A stretch of DNA of 64,000 nt from assembly GCF_011398925.1 (NCBI RefSeq), contig NZ_AP022842.1, forward strand, positions 2,468,001 to 2,532,000, read 5' to 3'. The position numbers and the translations under genes were made by a program. The notes beneath the pieces were generated by a model, which ran no database searches, was not told the DNA's origin, and was given only the letters and a program-made list of their open reading frames with translations. Shown in pieces: positions 18,048 to 24,749 of the stretch. The first letter of the stretch is position 1. Each line of letters opens with the position of its first letter. The stretch comes from Bacillus sp. KH172YL63. Its GTDB lineage: Bacteria; Bacillota; Bacilli; Bacillales; Bacillaceae_B.

Positions 18048-18940
18048 TTTTTGATCACCTCCATGAACAATTCTTCGAGACTCCCCTCACAGCTTTCCAC
18101 TTTCGTTACATTCCATTGATGTTTTGTAATCATGGAGAATACATTCAGTCTGTCACGGGCAGGATCACTTACTTCGATGGTCAATTGATTCCCATTTGAC
18201 TTAACACTCCGGATCCATTCTTGATTTACAAAGAAATGCTCAACACTTTGTGCTCCCTCGGGGAAATAAAGATTGAGCTTCGGCGCCTGATGCCTTCTTT
18301 TCACCTCATTGATCGGTCCCTGCTCGATCAATGACCCTTCATGCAAAAACAGGACATCATCACAGGTTTGCTCTGCATCATTAAGGATATGGGTAGAAAA
18401 CAAGATTGTCGTTTCCTGTTTCAACTTCTCCAGCAGTTCCAACACTTCTCTTCTTCCAAAGGGGTCCAGGGCAGACAGCGGTTCGTCCAGGATCAATAAC
18501 TGTGGTCGGTGGATCAGCGCCTGAGCAATGCCAAGACGCTGCTTCATCCCACCTGAATACTGTCCGATCCTTCTATTTCGCCCTTCTTCCAGCCCAACGT
18601 CACGGATCAGTCCCTCAGCACGGTTTCGGACTTCACTTTTCGTCATCCCCGCAATCTCCCCTGAAAAGATCAAATATTCCATCCCGGTCATCCAGTCATA
18701 AAATGTTGGATATTGGGGCAGGTACCCAATGATTTCACGTATGTCGGAAATGGTTGCCTCCGTTGTGACTCTGCCCCCCGTAGGAGTCACGAGTCCCGCC
18801 AACATATTCAGTGTAGTGGTTTTCCCGGCACCGTTCGGACCGAGCAGTGCCGTGCAGCGATTACGTCTTAATTCAAATGAAACATTTTTAACCGCCACTT
18901 TGTTTTTATATCTCTTCTCTAAACCTTTTACTTCTATCAT
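18044..18940 (-). CDS. ABC transporter ATP-binding protein (YxlF-like)
   Basis: A 298-aa cytoplasmic ATPase that powers the neighbouring permease. Visible motifs: Walker A GPNGAGKTT (near 38), signature YSGGMKQRLGIAQ (near 133), Walker B LLILDEPLSALDP (near 153) and the switch histidine in STHIL. The ATG at 18940 has GGAGG seven bases upstream; the frame reads 30 codons further into the small membrane gene. Starts one base after the stop of that gene and overlaps the permease by four bases. Confidence 0.93.
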   Translation of the reverse strand: MIEVKGLEKRYKNKVAVKNVSFELRRNRCTALLGPNGAGKTTTLNMLAGLVTPTGGRVTTEATISDIREIIGYLPQYPTFYDWMTGMEYLIFSGEIAGMTKSEVRNRAEGLIRDVGLEEGRNRRIGQYSGGMKQRLGIAQALIHRPQLLILDEPLSALDPFGRREVLELLEKLKQETTILFSTHILNDAEQTCDDVLFLHEGSLIEQGPINEVKRRHQAPKLNLYFPEGAQSVEHFFVNQEWIRSVKSNGNQLTIEVSDPARDRLNVFSMITKHQWNVTKVESCEGSLEELFMEVIKK

Positions 18941-18941
18941 G

Positions 18942-19151
18942 CTATTGCCTCCGACCAAAGATGAAATATAAGACAGGGCCGATGATATTGACGAACACGA
19001 TGATGAATACCCAAAGCCATTTTGGACCATTTGTTGCCCTGACCCTGATGACGTCTGTTAAGGCGATCACCATTAAAATGAGTTGGACGAGGATGATTGG
19101 CGCAATGAGTGCCCAATTGATTGATTCTAAAACATGTTGTATTTCATTCAT
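18942..19151 (-). CDS. Small PLDc_N-type membrane protein (YxlE-like)
   Basis: A 69-aa protein with two hydrophobic helices joined by DVIRVRATNGPKWLW and ending in FGRRQ, the phospholipase-D N-terminal (PLDc_N) pattern. In B. subtilis the equivalent YxlE lies between the SigY regulators and the YxlFG transporter and is reported as a negative effector of SigY. Here it is the first gene of a three-gene operon; no sigY, yxlC or yxlD is present, and the upstream 34 bases end at a dispersed repeat. ATG with GGAGG eight bases away. Confidence 0.85.
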   Translation of the reverse strand: MNEIQHVLESINWALIAPIILVQLILMVIALTDVIRVRATNGPKWLWVFIIVFVNIIGPVLYFIFGRRQ

Positions 19152-19184
19152 TTTCCATTCCTCCCCTTTTGCTTGATAAAAATA

Positions 19185-19541
19185 GGCTCTTTTCGCATAG
19201 ATTGTTGCTATTATTAGACGTTAATGTGAGCATCTTCGGTGATTTCAGACTGTGGAATAAAGAATGCCATAGCAATAAATCAAAGGCAATGCACTTGAAT
19301 TAGGATTATCACTATTTTTAGATGATAAATAAGCATTTAACCCAGTAAATTTATGGTTTTTATCCTCGATGGTTGATTGGAGCGGAAGATGCTCGACTCC
19401 TGCGGGAACCGCTGGACAGGTGAGACCCCGCAGGACGAAGTCCGAGGAGGCTCACCGCCAGCCCCGCGGAAAGCGAGCATCTGGAGCGGAAATCAACCGC
19501 ACCTCGCTTGTCTAATAGCCACAATGTTTACGAAAACAGCT
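19185..19541 (+). mobile_element. MITE-like dispersed element, copy 1 (357 bp, with target duplication)
   Basis: Non-coding element with imperfect inverted termini: GGCTCTTTTCG at the left and CGAAAACAGCT at the right, continuing inward as ATTGT-GCTATTA on both sides. It is flanked by the exact 8-bp direct repeat TAAAAATA (19177-19184 and 19542-19549). The GC-rich core (19371-19498) folds strongly: GGTTGATT/AATCAACC, AGATGCTCG/CGAGCATCT and TCCTGCGGG/CCCGCAGGA. Nearly identical to the copy at 32797. No transposase; movement would need an enzyme in trans. 8-bp duplications and GG-TCTTTT ends recall the ISL3 family (inference). Confidence 0.75.
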
Positions 19542-19627
19542 TAAAAATAAGACGCAGTGCGTTGAATTTCGTTCATTTTTTTTGCCATCTTATTTTCACC
19601 TCCCGGGTATCACGGGGATGAAAGCAA

Positions 19628-19681
19628 AAAAATCCGAACTTGCCCGGCCTTTTTAAAAGAAGGCGAACACGTCCGGATTTT
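19628..19681 (-). terminator. Intrinsic terminator of the DUF4870 gene
   Basis: Minus strand AATCCGGAC (19679-19671) pairs with GTTCGGATT (19639-19631), with an inner CGCCTT/AAGGCCG helix and a final TTTTTTTGC. Another ATCCG/CGGAT-ended hairpin. Confidence 0.8.
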
Positions 19682-19692
19682 CATGAAGCAAG

Positions 19693-20016
19693 TTATTTAA
19701 TTAACCGAAAGATTGTCGGGATGTTGTAATACTCCCCTTCGTACGCTTTGATGGCACCGAGTATTGTAAAGACCAGTGCAAGTGCACCGACCACCGGCGC
19801 CAATATGAACCCTACAAGCACAACCATCAAAATCGAACTTACGAATCCGTACACACCATATGAGATAAGAAAATTAAAATACTCTTTCCCATGGAAGTCT
19901 ATGAAATCTGATTCATCCTTCTTGATGAGCCAGATGACCAATGGCCCGATGAATACAGTGAAGAAGCTCAATATATAAATTAGTGCTGCCATCATTCTTT
20001 CGTCTTTTGTAGGCAT
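19693..20016 (-). CDS. DUF4870 (Tic20-like) membrane protein
   Basis: A 107-aa protein with four hydrophobic helices. The pattern DERMMAALIYILSFFTVFIGPLVIWLIKKDES, then FIDFHGKEYFNFLISYG and a final glycine/alanine-rich pair of helices, is that of DUF4870. Function unknown; the family is widespread in Bacillaceae, usually as a single gene. ATG start with GGAGGG six bases upstream, terminator directly downstream. The dispersed element lies 90 bases beyond its 3' end. Confidence 0.85.
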   Translation of the reverse strand: MPTKDERMMAALIYILSFFTVFIGPLVIWLIKKDESDFIDFHGKEYFNFLISYGVYGFVSSILMVVLVGFILAPVVGALALVFTILGAIKAYEGEYYNIPTIFRLIK

Positions 20017-20221
20017 TAGATTCCCTCCCTTAATCTATCTAACAGGCATTCAATTGCGGCCTCCTTTATACTTACGCGCGAAGCGAAAATAAGTTTCATC
20101 CACATATAGTTTTTCTTCAAATCTTTTTCTCATTGTTTGGGACATCCTTCATGAAACCTGGGGGAATGGAATATAAGTTTAAAAAGGGCTGTCCTTTTAT
20201 ATGCAGAAAGGAAGTGTGAAA

Positions 20222-21001
20222 ATGAGTAAATTCGAAGCTTTTATTCTCGGGATCATACAGGGATTGACCGAGTTTTTACCTATATCAAGCACTGGGCACC
20301 TGTATCTTGGAAGGGTGACATTTGGTCTTGAGGAAGCAGGTCTCTTCCTGGATACGATGCTTCATATCGGGACATTGATCGCGGTGCTTGTCTATTATCA
20401 AAAAGAACTTCTATATATGATAAGAAATCCCTTCAGTAAGTTGTCCATCATCCTCGTCATTGGAACGATCCCGGCGGTTGTGATCGGTTTATTGTTTGAA
20501 GACTTCTTTGACTACATATCCAAGACAGGTACAACGATCGGATGGGAGTTTCTTGCAACAGGCTGCATCATGTATATGGCAGACGGAGTGAAAAATGGCT
20601 ACAAGAAGCTCGATGACCTTTCTTATACCGATGCATGGGTGATCGGCAGCTTCCAGGCTGCCGCAATATTCCCGGCTCTCTCAAGATCAGGACTGACCAT
20701 CGCTGCCGGTTTGTTCAGAAAGCTCGACAGAGAAACAGCCGCATATTTCTCATTCCTGCTGTCTACACCTGCCATATTGGGCGGCATTGTCCTTCAAGGA
20801 AAAGAGATGTTTGGAGGAAGCGTTGAAGCAATTTCATTCCCAAGCCTTGCAATCGGGACAGTAAGTGCTGCCGTATTCGGCTATTTCGCCATCGTCACCA
20901 TGGTAAATGTCTTGAAAAAACATTCATTGAAGATGTTTTCCTATTATGTATGGGCTCTAGGATTATTGATCCTGATTCTTCAATATGCAAGGATCATGTA
21001 G
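20222..21001 (+). CDS. uppP: Undecaprenyl-diphosphate phosphatase
   Basis: Recycles undecaprenyl pyrophosphate to the monophosphate, the lipid carrier of cell-wall synthesis; loss gives bacitracin sensitivity. The two family motifs are present: GLTEFLPISSTGH (near 15-27) and PALSRSG (near 150). Seven to eight hydrophobic helices over 259 aa, the usual length. The ATG at 20222 follows AAAGGAA by about eight bases; the frame starts seven codons earlier without a site. It is followed after 15 bases by a DedA-family gene that may move its product back across the membrane. Confidence 0.95.
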   Translation: MSKFEAFILGIIQGLTEFLPISSTGHLYLGRVTFGLEEAGLFLDTMLHIGTLIAVLVYYQKELLYMIRNPFSKLSIILVIGTIPAVVIGLLFEDFFDYISKTGTTIGWEFLATGCIMYMADGVKNGYKKLDDLSYTDAWVIGSFQAAAIFPALSRSGLTIAAGLFRKLDRETAAYFSFLLSTPAILGGIVLQGKEMFGGSVEAISFPSLAIGTVSAAVFGYFAIVTMVNVLKKHSLKMFSYYVWALGLLILILQYARIM

Positions 21002-21016
21002 GAGGCGAATGTAAAT

Positions 21017-21616
21017 ATGAATCATGAATGGATCATGGATATACTTTCATTACTGTCAGATTTGGGATATGCCGGCATTGCCCTCGCCCTGATGATAGAA
21101 ATCATCCCCAGTGAACTGGTGTTAAGTTTTGCCGGTTTTTTGGTAAGCTCCGGAAAGCTAACCTTCGTGGGCGCCTTCCTCTCGGGGGTCATCGGCGGCA
21201 CTGCGGCACAATTATTCCTGTATTGGCTCGGTTATTATGGCGGGAGACCGTTCTTCGAGAAATACGGTAAGTACTTGTTGATTCACCCAAACCATCTGGC
21301 TGCTTCGGAAAGGTGGTTCGAGAAACATGGCACCATCGTGATCTTCACCGCCCGTTTCATTCCTGTTGTGCGCCATGCCATCAGCATTCCAGCAGGGATC
21401 AGCCGCATGCCCCTTACCGCTTTCAGTTTATACACTTTCGCAGCTATGCTTCCATGGACGCTGTTATTCATGATTGTCGGGATGGAGCTCGGCACTCATT
21501 GGGAACATATCGAGGTGATCGGCATTCGGTTTGTGAAACCGATTTGCTTCATCGCTGTGTTTTCCACATTGATTTACTTATATTATTCATCCAGGAGAAA
21601 TAAAAGGAGGGAATAA
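21017..21616 (+). CDS. DedA-family membrane protein (UptA-type)
   Basis: A 199-aa protein with five hydrophobic segments and the DedA signatures: the re-entrant EIIPSELVLSFAGFLVSSG region, GGTAAQLFLYWLGYYGGRP, and the conserved FTARFIPVVRHAISIPAGISRM loop with its arginines. DedA proteins such as B. subtilis UptA (YngC) return undecaprenyl phosphate to the inner leaflet. Standing right behind uppP, it fits a carrier-recycling pair: phosphatase outside, flippase next. GGAGG lies 11 bases before the ATG. Which B. subtilis paralog is the ortholog cannot be told here. Confidence 0.87.
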   Translation: MNHEWIMDILSLLSDLGYAGIALALMIEIIPSELVLSFAGFLVSSGKLTFVGAFLSGVIGGTAAQLFLYWLGYYGGRPFFEKYGKYLLIHPNHLAASERWFEKHGTIVIFTARFIPVVRHAISIPAGISRMPLTAFSLYTFAAMLPWTLLFMIVGMELGTHWEHIEVIGIRFVKPICFIAVFSTLIYLYYSSRRNKRRE

Positions 21617-21679
21617 CTTCTTTTTCTTCTTGAAATTGTTTAGAATAAGAAGGAAACAAGCCTTACGAAAGGATATCAT

Positions 21680-22810
21680 ATGAATTCTATATTACTTAAG
21701 AACGTCACCATCTACCCCATTACATCAACACCCATTCAAAACGGTGCTGTATGGATAAAAGACGGAAAAATCAAACAAATCTTCCCTCACAGCGTCGATA
21801 ACGTTCAACAAGCCACGGTTTATGACTGTCACGGTAAAGTGCTCCTCCCAGGTTTCATCGACGCGCATACGCACTTAGGATTGTATGACGAAGGCACAGG
21901 CTGGGCAGGCAATGATGCCAACGAAACCATCGAACCGATGACGCCCCACATCAGGGCCTTTGACGGTGTGTATCCTTTGGATCCGGGATTTAAAGATGCC
22001 CTTACATATGGGGTCACGACCGTAAACGTCATGCCCGGCAGCGCAAATGTCATCGGCGGTACTACGTCGGTGATTAAAACACACGGTGTGAATATTCAAT
22101 CCATGGTCATAAAAGAAACGTCCGGTTTGAAGCTTGCCCTTGGCGAGAATCCAAAAAGAATCCACAGTAACGGTAATAACGATTCCATCACCCGGATGGG
22201 GATCATGGGGATGCTCAGGGAAGCCTTCGTCTCTGCCAAGTATTGTGACCAGCCGGAAGAATTAAGGGTCGCGCCTCTTGTTTCTGCACTGAAACGGGAA
22301 ATCCCTGTCCGTATCCACGCCCACAGGGCAGATGATATTTTATCTGCCGTCCGGTTTGCTGAAGAATTCAACCTGGATCTCCGCATCGAGCATTGTACAG
22401 AAGGACATCTCATCTCAAACGAATTAAAAGACAGAAATTTAAAAGTATCGGTTGGCCCAACCTTTACACGGAGATCGAAGGTTGAGCTGAAAAACAAGAG
22501 CTGGATTACTTATCAAAAATTAACAGAAGCCGGTGTCGAAGTGTCCATCACAACCGATCACCCCTACACACCGATCCAGTACCTGAATATGTGTGCAGCA
22601 ATCGCTGTGAGAGAAGGCCTGGATGAACAAAAGGCGTTGGAAGGCATCACGATCCTCCCTGCCAGAAACCTTGGCGTATCTGAGAGAATAGGAAGTATAG
22701 AGGTTGGAAAAGACGCCGATCTGGTCTTGTGGAGCCACCATCCTTTCCACTTTATGTCTAAACCGCTCGTTACATTTGTGAATGGACAAATCGCATATCA
22801 AAATGTGTAG
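21680..22810 (+). CDS. Metal-dependent amidohydrolase
   Basis: A 376-aa cytoplasmic enzyme of the amidohydrolase superfamily, imidazolonepropionase/dihydroorotase-like group. The metal ligands are seen in order: DAHTHLG (near 62-68), RIHAHRADD (two histidines near 210), IEHCTEGH (near 235) and TTDHPYTP (aspartate near 293); the small N- and C-terminal beta domain closes with KDADLVLW. Substrate unknown. It has its own ATG about 60 bases after the DedA gene and no terminator in between, so it may be cotranscribed with uppP. Confidence 0.85.
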   Translation: MNSILLKNVTIYPITSTPIQNGAVWIKDGKIKQIFPHSVDNVQQATVYDCHGKVLLPGFIDAHTHLGLYDEGTGWAGNDANETIEPMTPHIRAFDGVYPLDPGFKDALTYGVTTVNVMPGSANVIGGTTSVIKTHGVNIQSMVIKETSGLKLALGENPKRIHSNGNNDSITRMGIMGMLREAFVSAKYCDQPEELRVAPLVSALKREIPVRIHAHRADDILSAVRFAEEFNLDLRIEHCTEGHLISNELKDRNLKVSVGPTFTRRSKVELKNKSWITYQKLTEAGVEVSITTDHPYTPIQYLNMCAAIAVREGLDEQKALEGITILPARNLGVSERIGSIEVGKDADLVLWSHHPFHFMSKPLVTFVNGQIAYQNV

Positions 22811-22920
22811 AAATTTGTTAAATTTTTTCATAAAAATTTAGCATTTTACCTATTTCCTTTTTGATGAAATTCGTATATGATATCAATGGATAATATATTT
22901 CAAGTTACTTATTCAAAAAC

Positions 22921-23091
22921 GATCTATCCACGGATAGAAAGATAGTAATCAAGGGAAGGCAAAAGGTGCGCCACCAGTTCGTTGACTGGTCTTAGTGGGT
23001 TCGATTCCCACCCCGAAATTTTTTAGTTACCATTTAAAAATTTCGAGGGTGGAATCGTACGCAAGTAGACTGCCCTCAAGGAGGGTCTACT
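22921..23091 (+). promoter_or_regulatory. Structured 5' leader with two alternative folds over the GNAT ribosome site
   Basis: Five complementary segments lie in order: A GTGGG (22995-22999), B CCCACCCC (23007-23014), C GAGGGTGG (23045-23052), D CCCTC (23073-23077), E GAGGG (23081-23085, the Shine-Dalgarno). A:B forms a tRNA T-arm-like hairpin (loop TTCGATT); B:C extends to a 22-nt nearly perfect stem (23002-23023 with 23036-23057); C:D leaves a seven-base bulge TGGAATC, close to the T-box bulge TGGNACC; D:E hides the ribosome site. A:B with C:D means on, B:C with D:E means off. Upstream lie hairpins CTATCC/GGATAG (22924-22937) and ACCAGT/ACTGGT (22973-22990) as possible sensor parts. Confidence 0.65.
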
Positions 23092-23649
23092 ATGATCAAA
23101 AAACGAGAATTACATGAGTGTCATGAACTTTATGACCTGATGGTGCACCCGGATGTCTTCCCTTTTGTGCGTCAAAAAGCAAACTCATACGAAGAGCTTC
23201 TCTTCTTAACGAAACAAACGATCGAGGCTGAAGAACGGGGAGAACTCATTTCCCGCACAATCCTCGATGAATGGGGAACCCCGATCGGCACGATCAATTT
23301 ATTTGATATCCAGGAGAATGCAGGCTTCCTCGGAACCTGGCTCGGCAAGCCTTATCATGGCAAAGGCTATAACCAGCCGGCTAAAGATGCATTCTTCTCC
23401 GAGCTGTTCTTTGAGCTCGGCATGGAGACCATCTTCATGCGGATCCGCAAGGTGAATACCCGTTCTCAGAGAGCGGCAGAAAAGCTTCCTTACGTCGTTA
23501 AGGCGAATGAAACGAGAAGATCCCTTTATCAGCAATTGAATGCCCTTGAAGAGGTATATGACCTTTACGAAATTCCTAAAGACCTCTATACACTGTATCT
23601 TTATCAACAACAATCTTCACAAGAAGACGAACAGGCACTCAAAGCTTGA
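23092..23649 (+). CDS. GNAT-family acetyltransferase (RimJ/RimL-like)
   Basis: A 185-aa GNAT protein. The acetyl-CoA motif A is seen at GTWLGKPYHGKGYNQPAKDAFF (near 82-103), followed by the strand FELGMETIFMRIRKVNTRSQRAAEKL (N-x-RS-RAAEK), typical of RimJ/RimL-type enzymes acting on protein N-termini or small amines. The C-terminal 50 residues are an acidic, aromatic extension not usual in the family. The ATG at 23092 has GGAGGG six bases upstream, inside a hairpin of the leader. Function and the reason for such elaborate control are unknown. Confidence 0.8.
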   Translation: MIKKRELHECHELYDLMVHPDVFPFVRQKANSYEELLFLTKQTIEAEERGELISRTILDEWGTPIGTINLFDIQENAGFLGTWLGKPYHGKGYNQPAKDAFFSELFFELGMETIFMRIRKVNTRSQRAAEKLPYVVKANETRRSLYQQLNALEEVYDLYEIPKDLYTLYLYQQQSSQEDEQALKA

Positions 23650-23665
23650 GATGCCAGGATAACGA

Positions 23666-23709
23666 GGTTATCACCCCGGGGAAATTCCCGTATGGTGATA
23701 ACCTTTTTT
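23666..23709 (+). terminator. Intrinsic terminator of the GNAT gene
   Basis: GGTTATCACC (23666-23675) pairs with GGTGATAACC (23694-23703) followed by TTTTTTG. Confidence 0.92.
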
Positions 23710-23714
23710 GTTGT

Positions 23715-24275
23715 TCAAAAGGAGGCGTGAACCATGAATAGGAAGACAAACACAATCGCCAATCTCACATGCCATCCACCATCCATTCTCTTGAATCGCT
23801 TAAAGCCGAGAATCGTCAACATTCCCAATATACAAAATGATAAAATGCCTGAGATATTGGTAAAGTCCCAATGAAAATCTCTCTGGACAGCCAAAAACCC
23901 GTGTATCAATACCCCGGCAGACCCCATCAGTGCAATCGGGACATGCCATTTCCGCAACTGCCTGCCGACCCATTTCACCATTTCTTTTATCGATAGATCC
24001 CTCCACTTCCATTCATTCAAACCCTTCCATTTCATCAATCTGAATACAGGATACAAGCTGAATGCAGCGAAAAACAATATTCTTGAAACGGAGCCTGGTT
24101 GTTTGAGCAGCCCCTCATAAGCATGCTCGTCCATTGTTCTCAAGGTGTCTCCATAATTAGCGATGATGATGAGACCTACTACGGCAAGCACCATGGCCAT
24201 CGCCGCATATAAGGTCACTCGTCTTCTTTCTTTCGGATTTGGTATGGCGGTTCCACGGATTTTACTGTTTATCAT
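23715..24275 (-). CDS. Four- to five-helix membrane protein, ferric-reductase/cytochrome-like
   Basis: A 186-aa protein with an N-terminal basic stretch and about five hydrophobic helices. Histidines sit at matching depths in the third and last helices (WHVPIALMGSAGVLIHG near 110-125; WHVRLAIVFVFLFMVHASF at the end), a pattern that could bind heme as in ferric-reductase-like transmembrane proteins. This is inference; no electron-transfer partner is adjacent. ATG start with GGGGGAAT before it. It converges with the GNAT gene across a terminator. Confidence 0.55.
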   Translation of the reverse strand: MINSKIRGTAIPNPKERRRVTLYAAMAMVLAVVGLIIIANYGDTLRTMDEHAYEGLLKQPGSVSRILFFAAFSLYPVFRLMKWKGLNEWKWRDLSIKEMVKWVGRQLRKWHVPIALMGSAGVLIHGFLAVQRDFHWDFTNISGILSFCILGMLTILGFKRFKRMDGGWHVRLAIVFVFLFMVHASF

Positions 24276-24501
24276 GATTATTCCCCCTCACTTTATGCCT
24301 ATGGGGGTAGTATATATCTGTTTAATGAAAATCATATGAGAATCTATTAAAAAGATACCCCTTTGATTTTCGCTTAATAGCTTTTTCATGGAAATGAAGT
24401 GAAACGCTCCGCTCTTGATCTGCAAGCACCTCGAAAAATAAGCATCCCGTAACCAGCCCCTTCCCTTTTGTTCAAAGGAAACACTCTTTGGGAAAAGAGC
24501 C

Positions 24502-24536
24502 AAAAAAAAGACCTGACAGTAATACTGTCGGGCCCT
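24502..24536 (-). terminator. Intrinsic terminator of the small DUF2639-like gene
   Basis: Minus strand GGCCCGACAGT pairs with ACTGTCAGGTC (arms 24534-24524 and 24520-24510), then TTTTTTTT. The next bases outward, AAAAGAGCC at 24494-24502, resemble the terminus of the dispersed element. Confidence 0.82.
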
Positions 24537-24539
24537 TCG

Positions 24540-24689
24540 TTATTTCTTCTTGGCGATTTTTTCGAAGTAAAGATTTCTGATGATGAAAGTTTTATAACTC
24601 TCCAATTTCCTTTTTTCCAAAGGATGGTGGCTGATCCCCATCTTCTTTAATTCCTGCAGATACCAGCCTTTTGAAAATTGATAAGCCAT
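24540..24689 (-). CDS. Very small protein, DUF2639/YflJ-like
   Basis: A 49-aa basic soluble protein, MAYQFSKGWYLQELKKMG..., ending in KKK. The SKGWYLQELKKMGISHHP pattern resembles the short Bacillus family DUF2639 (YflJ); I give this from memory and it is not decisive. The ATG at 24689 has AAGGGGAGAAGG upstream; a longer frame to 24728 would start inside the ribosome site. Own terminator. Function unknown. Confidence 0.6.
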   Translation of the reverse strand: MAYQFSKGWYLQELKKMGISHHPLEKRKLESYKTFIIRNLYFEKIAKKK

Positions 24690-24749
24690 ATGCCTTCTCC
24701 CCTTCCAGCATTTGTATACTATATGCACAAAAGGGGGCGGGATGACTTG

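Noticed and set aside
20100..20221. ECF (SigM/SigX) promoter before uppP
   Set aside because: TGAAAC is present at 20151-20156, but no CGTC or CGTATA follows at 16-17 bases.
22973..23020. tRNA gene
   Set aside because: T-arm and anticodon-like stems exist, but there is no matching acceptor 5' strand and no D arm.
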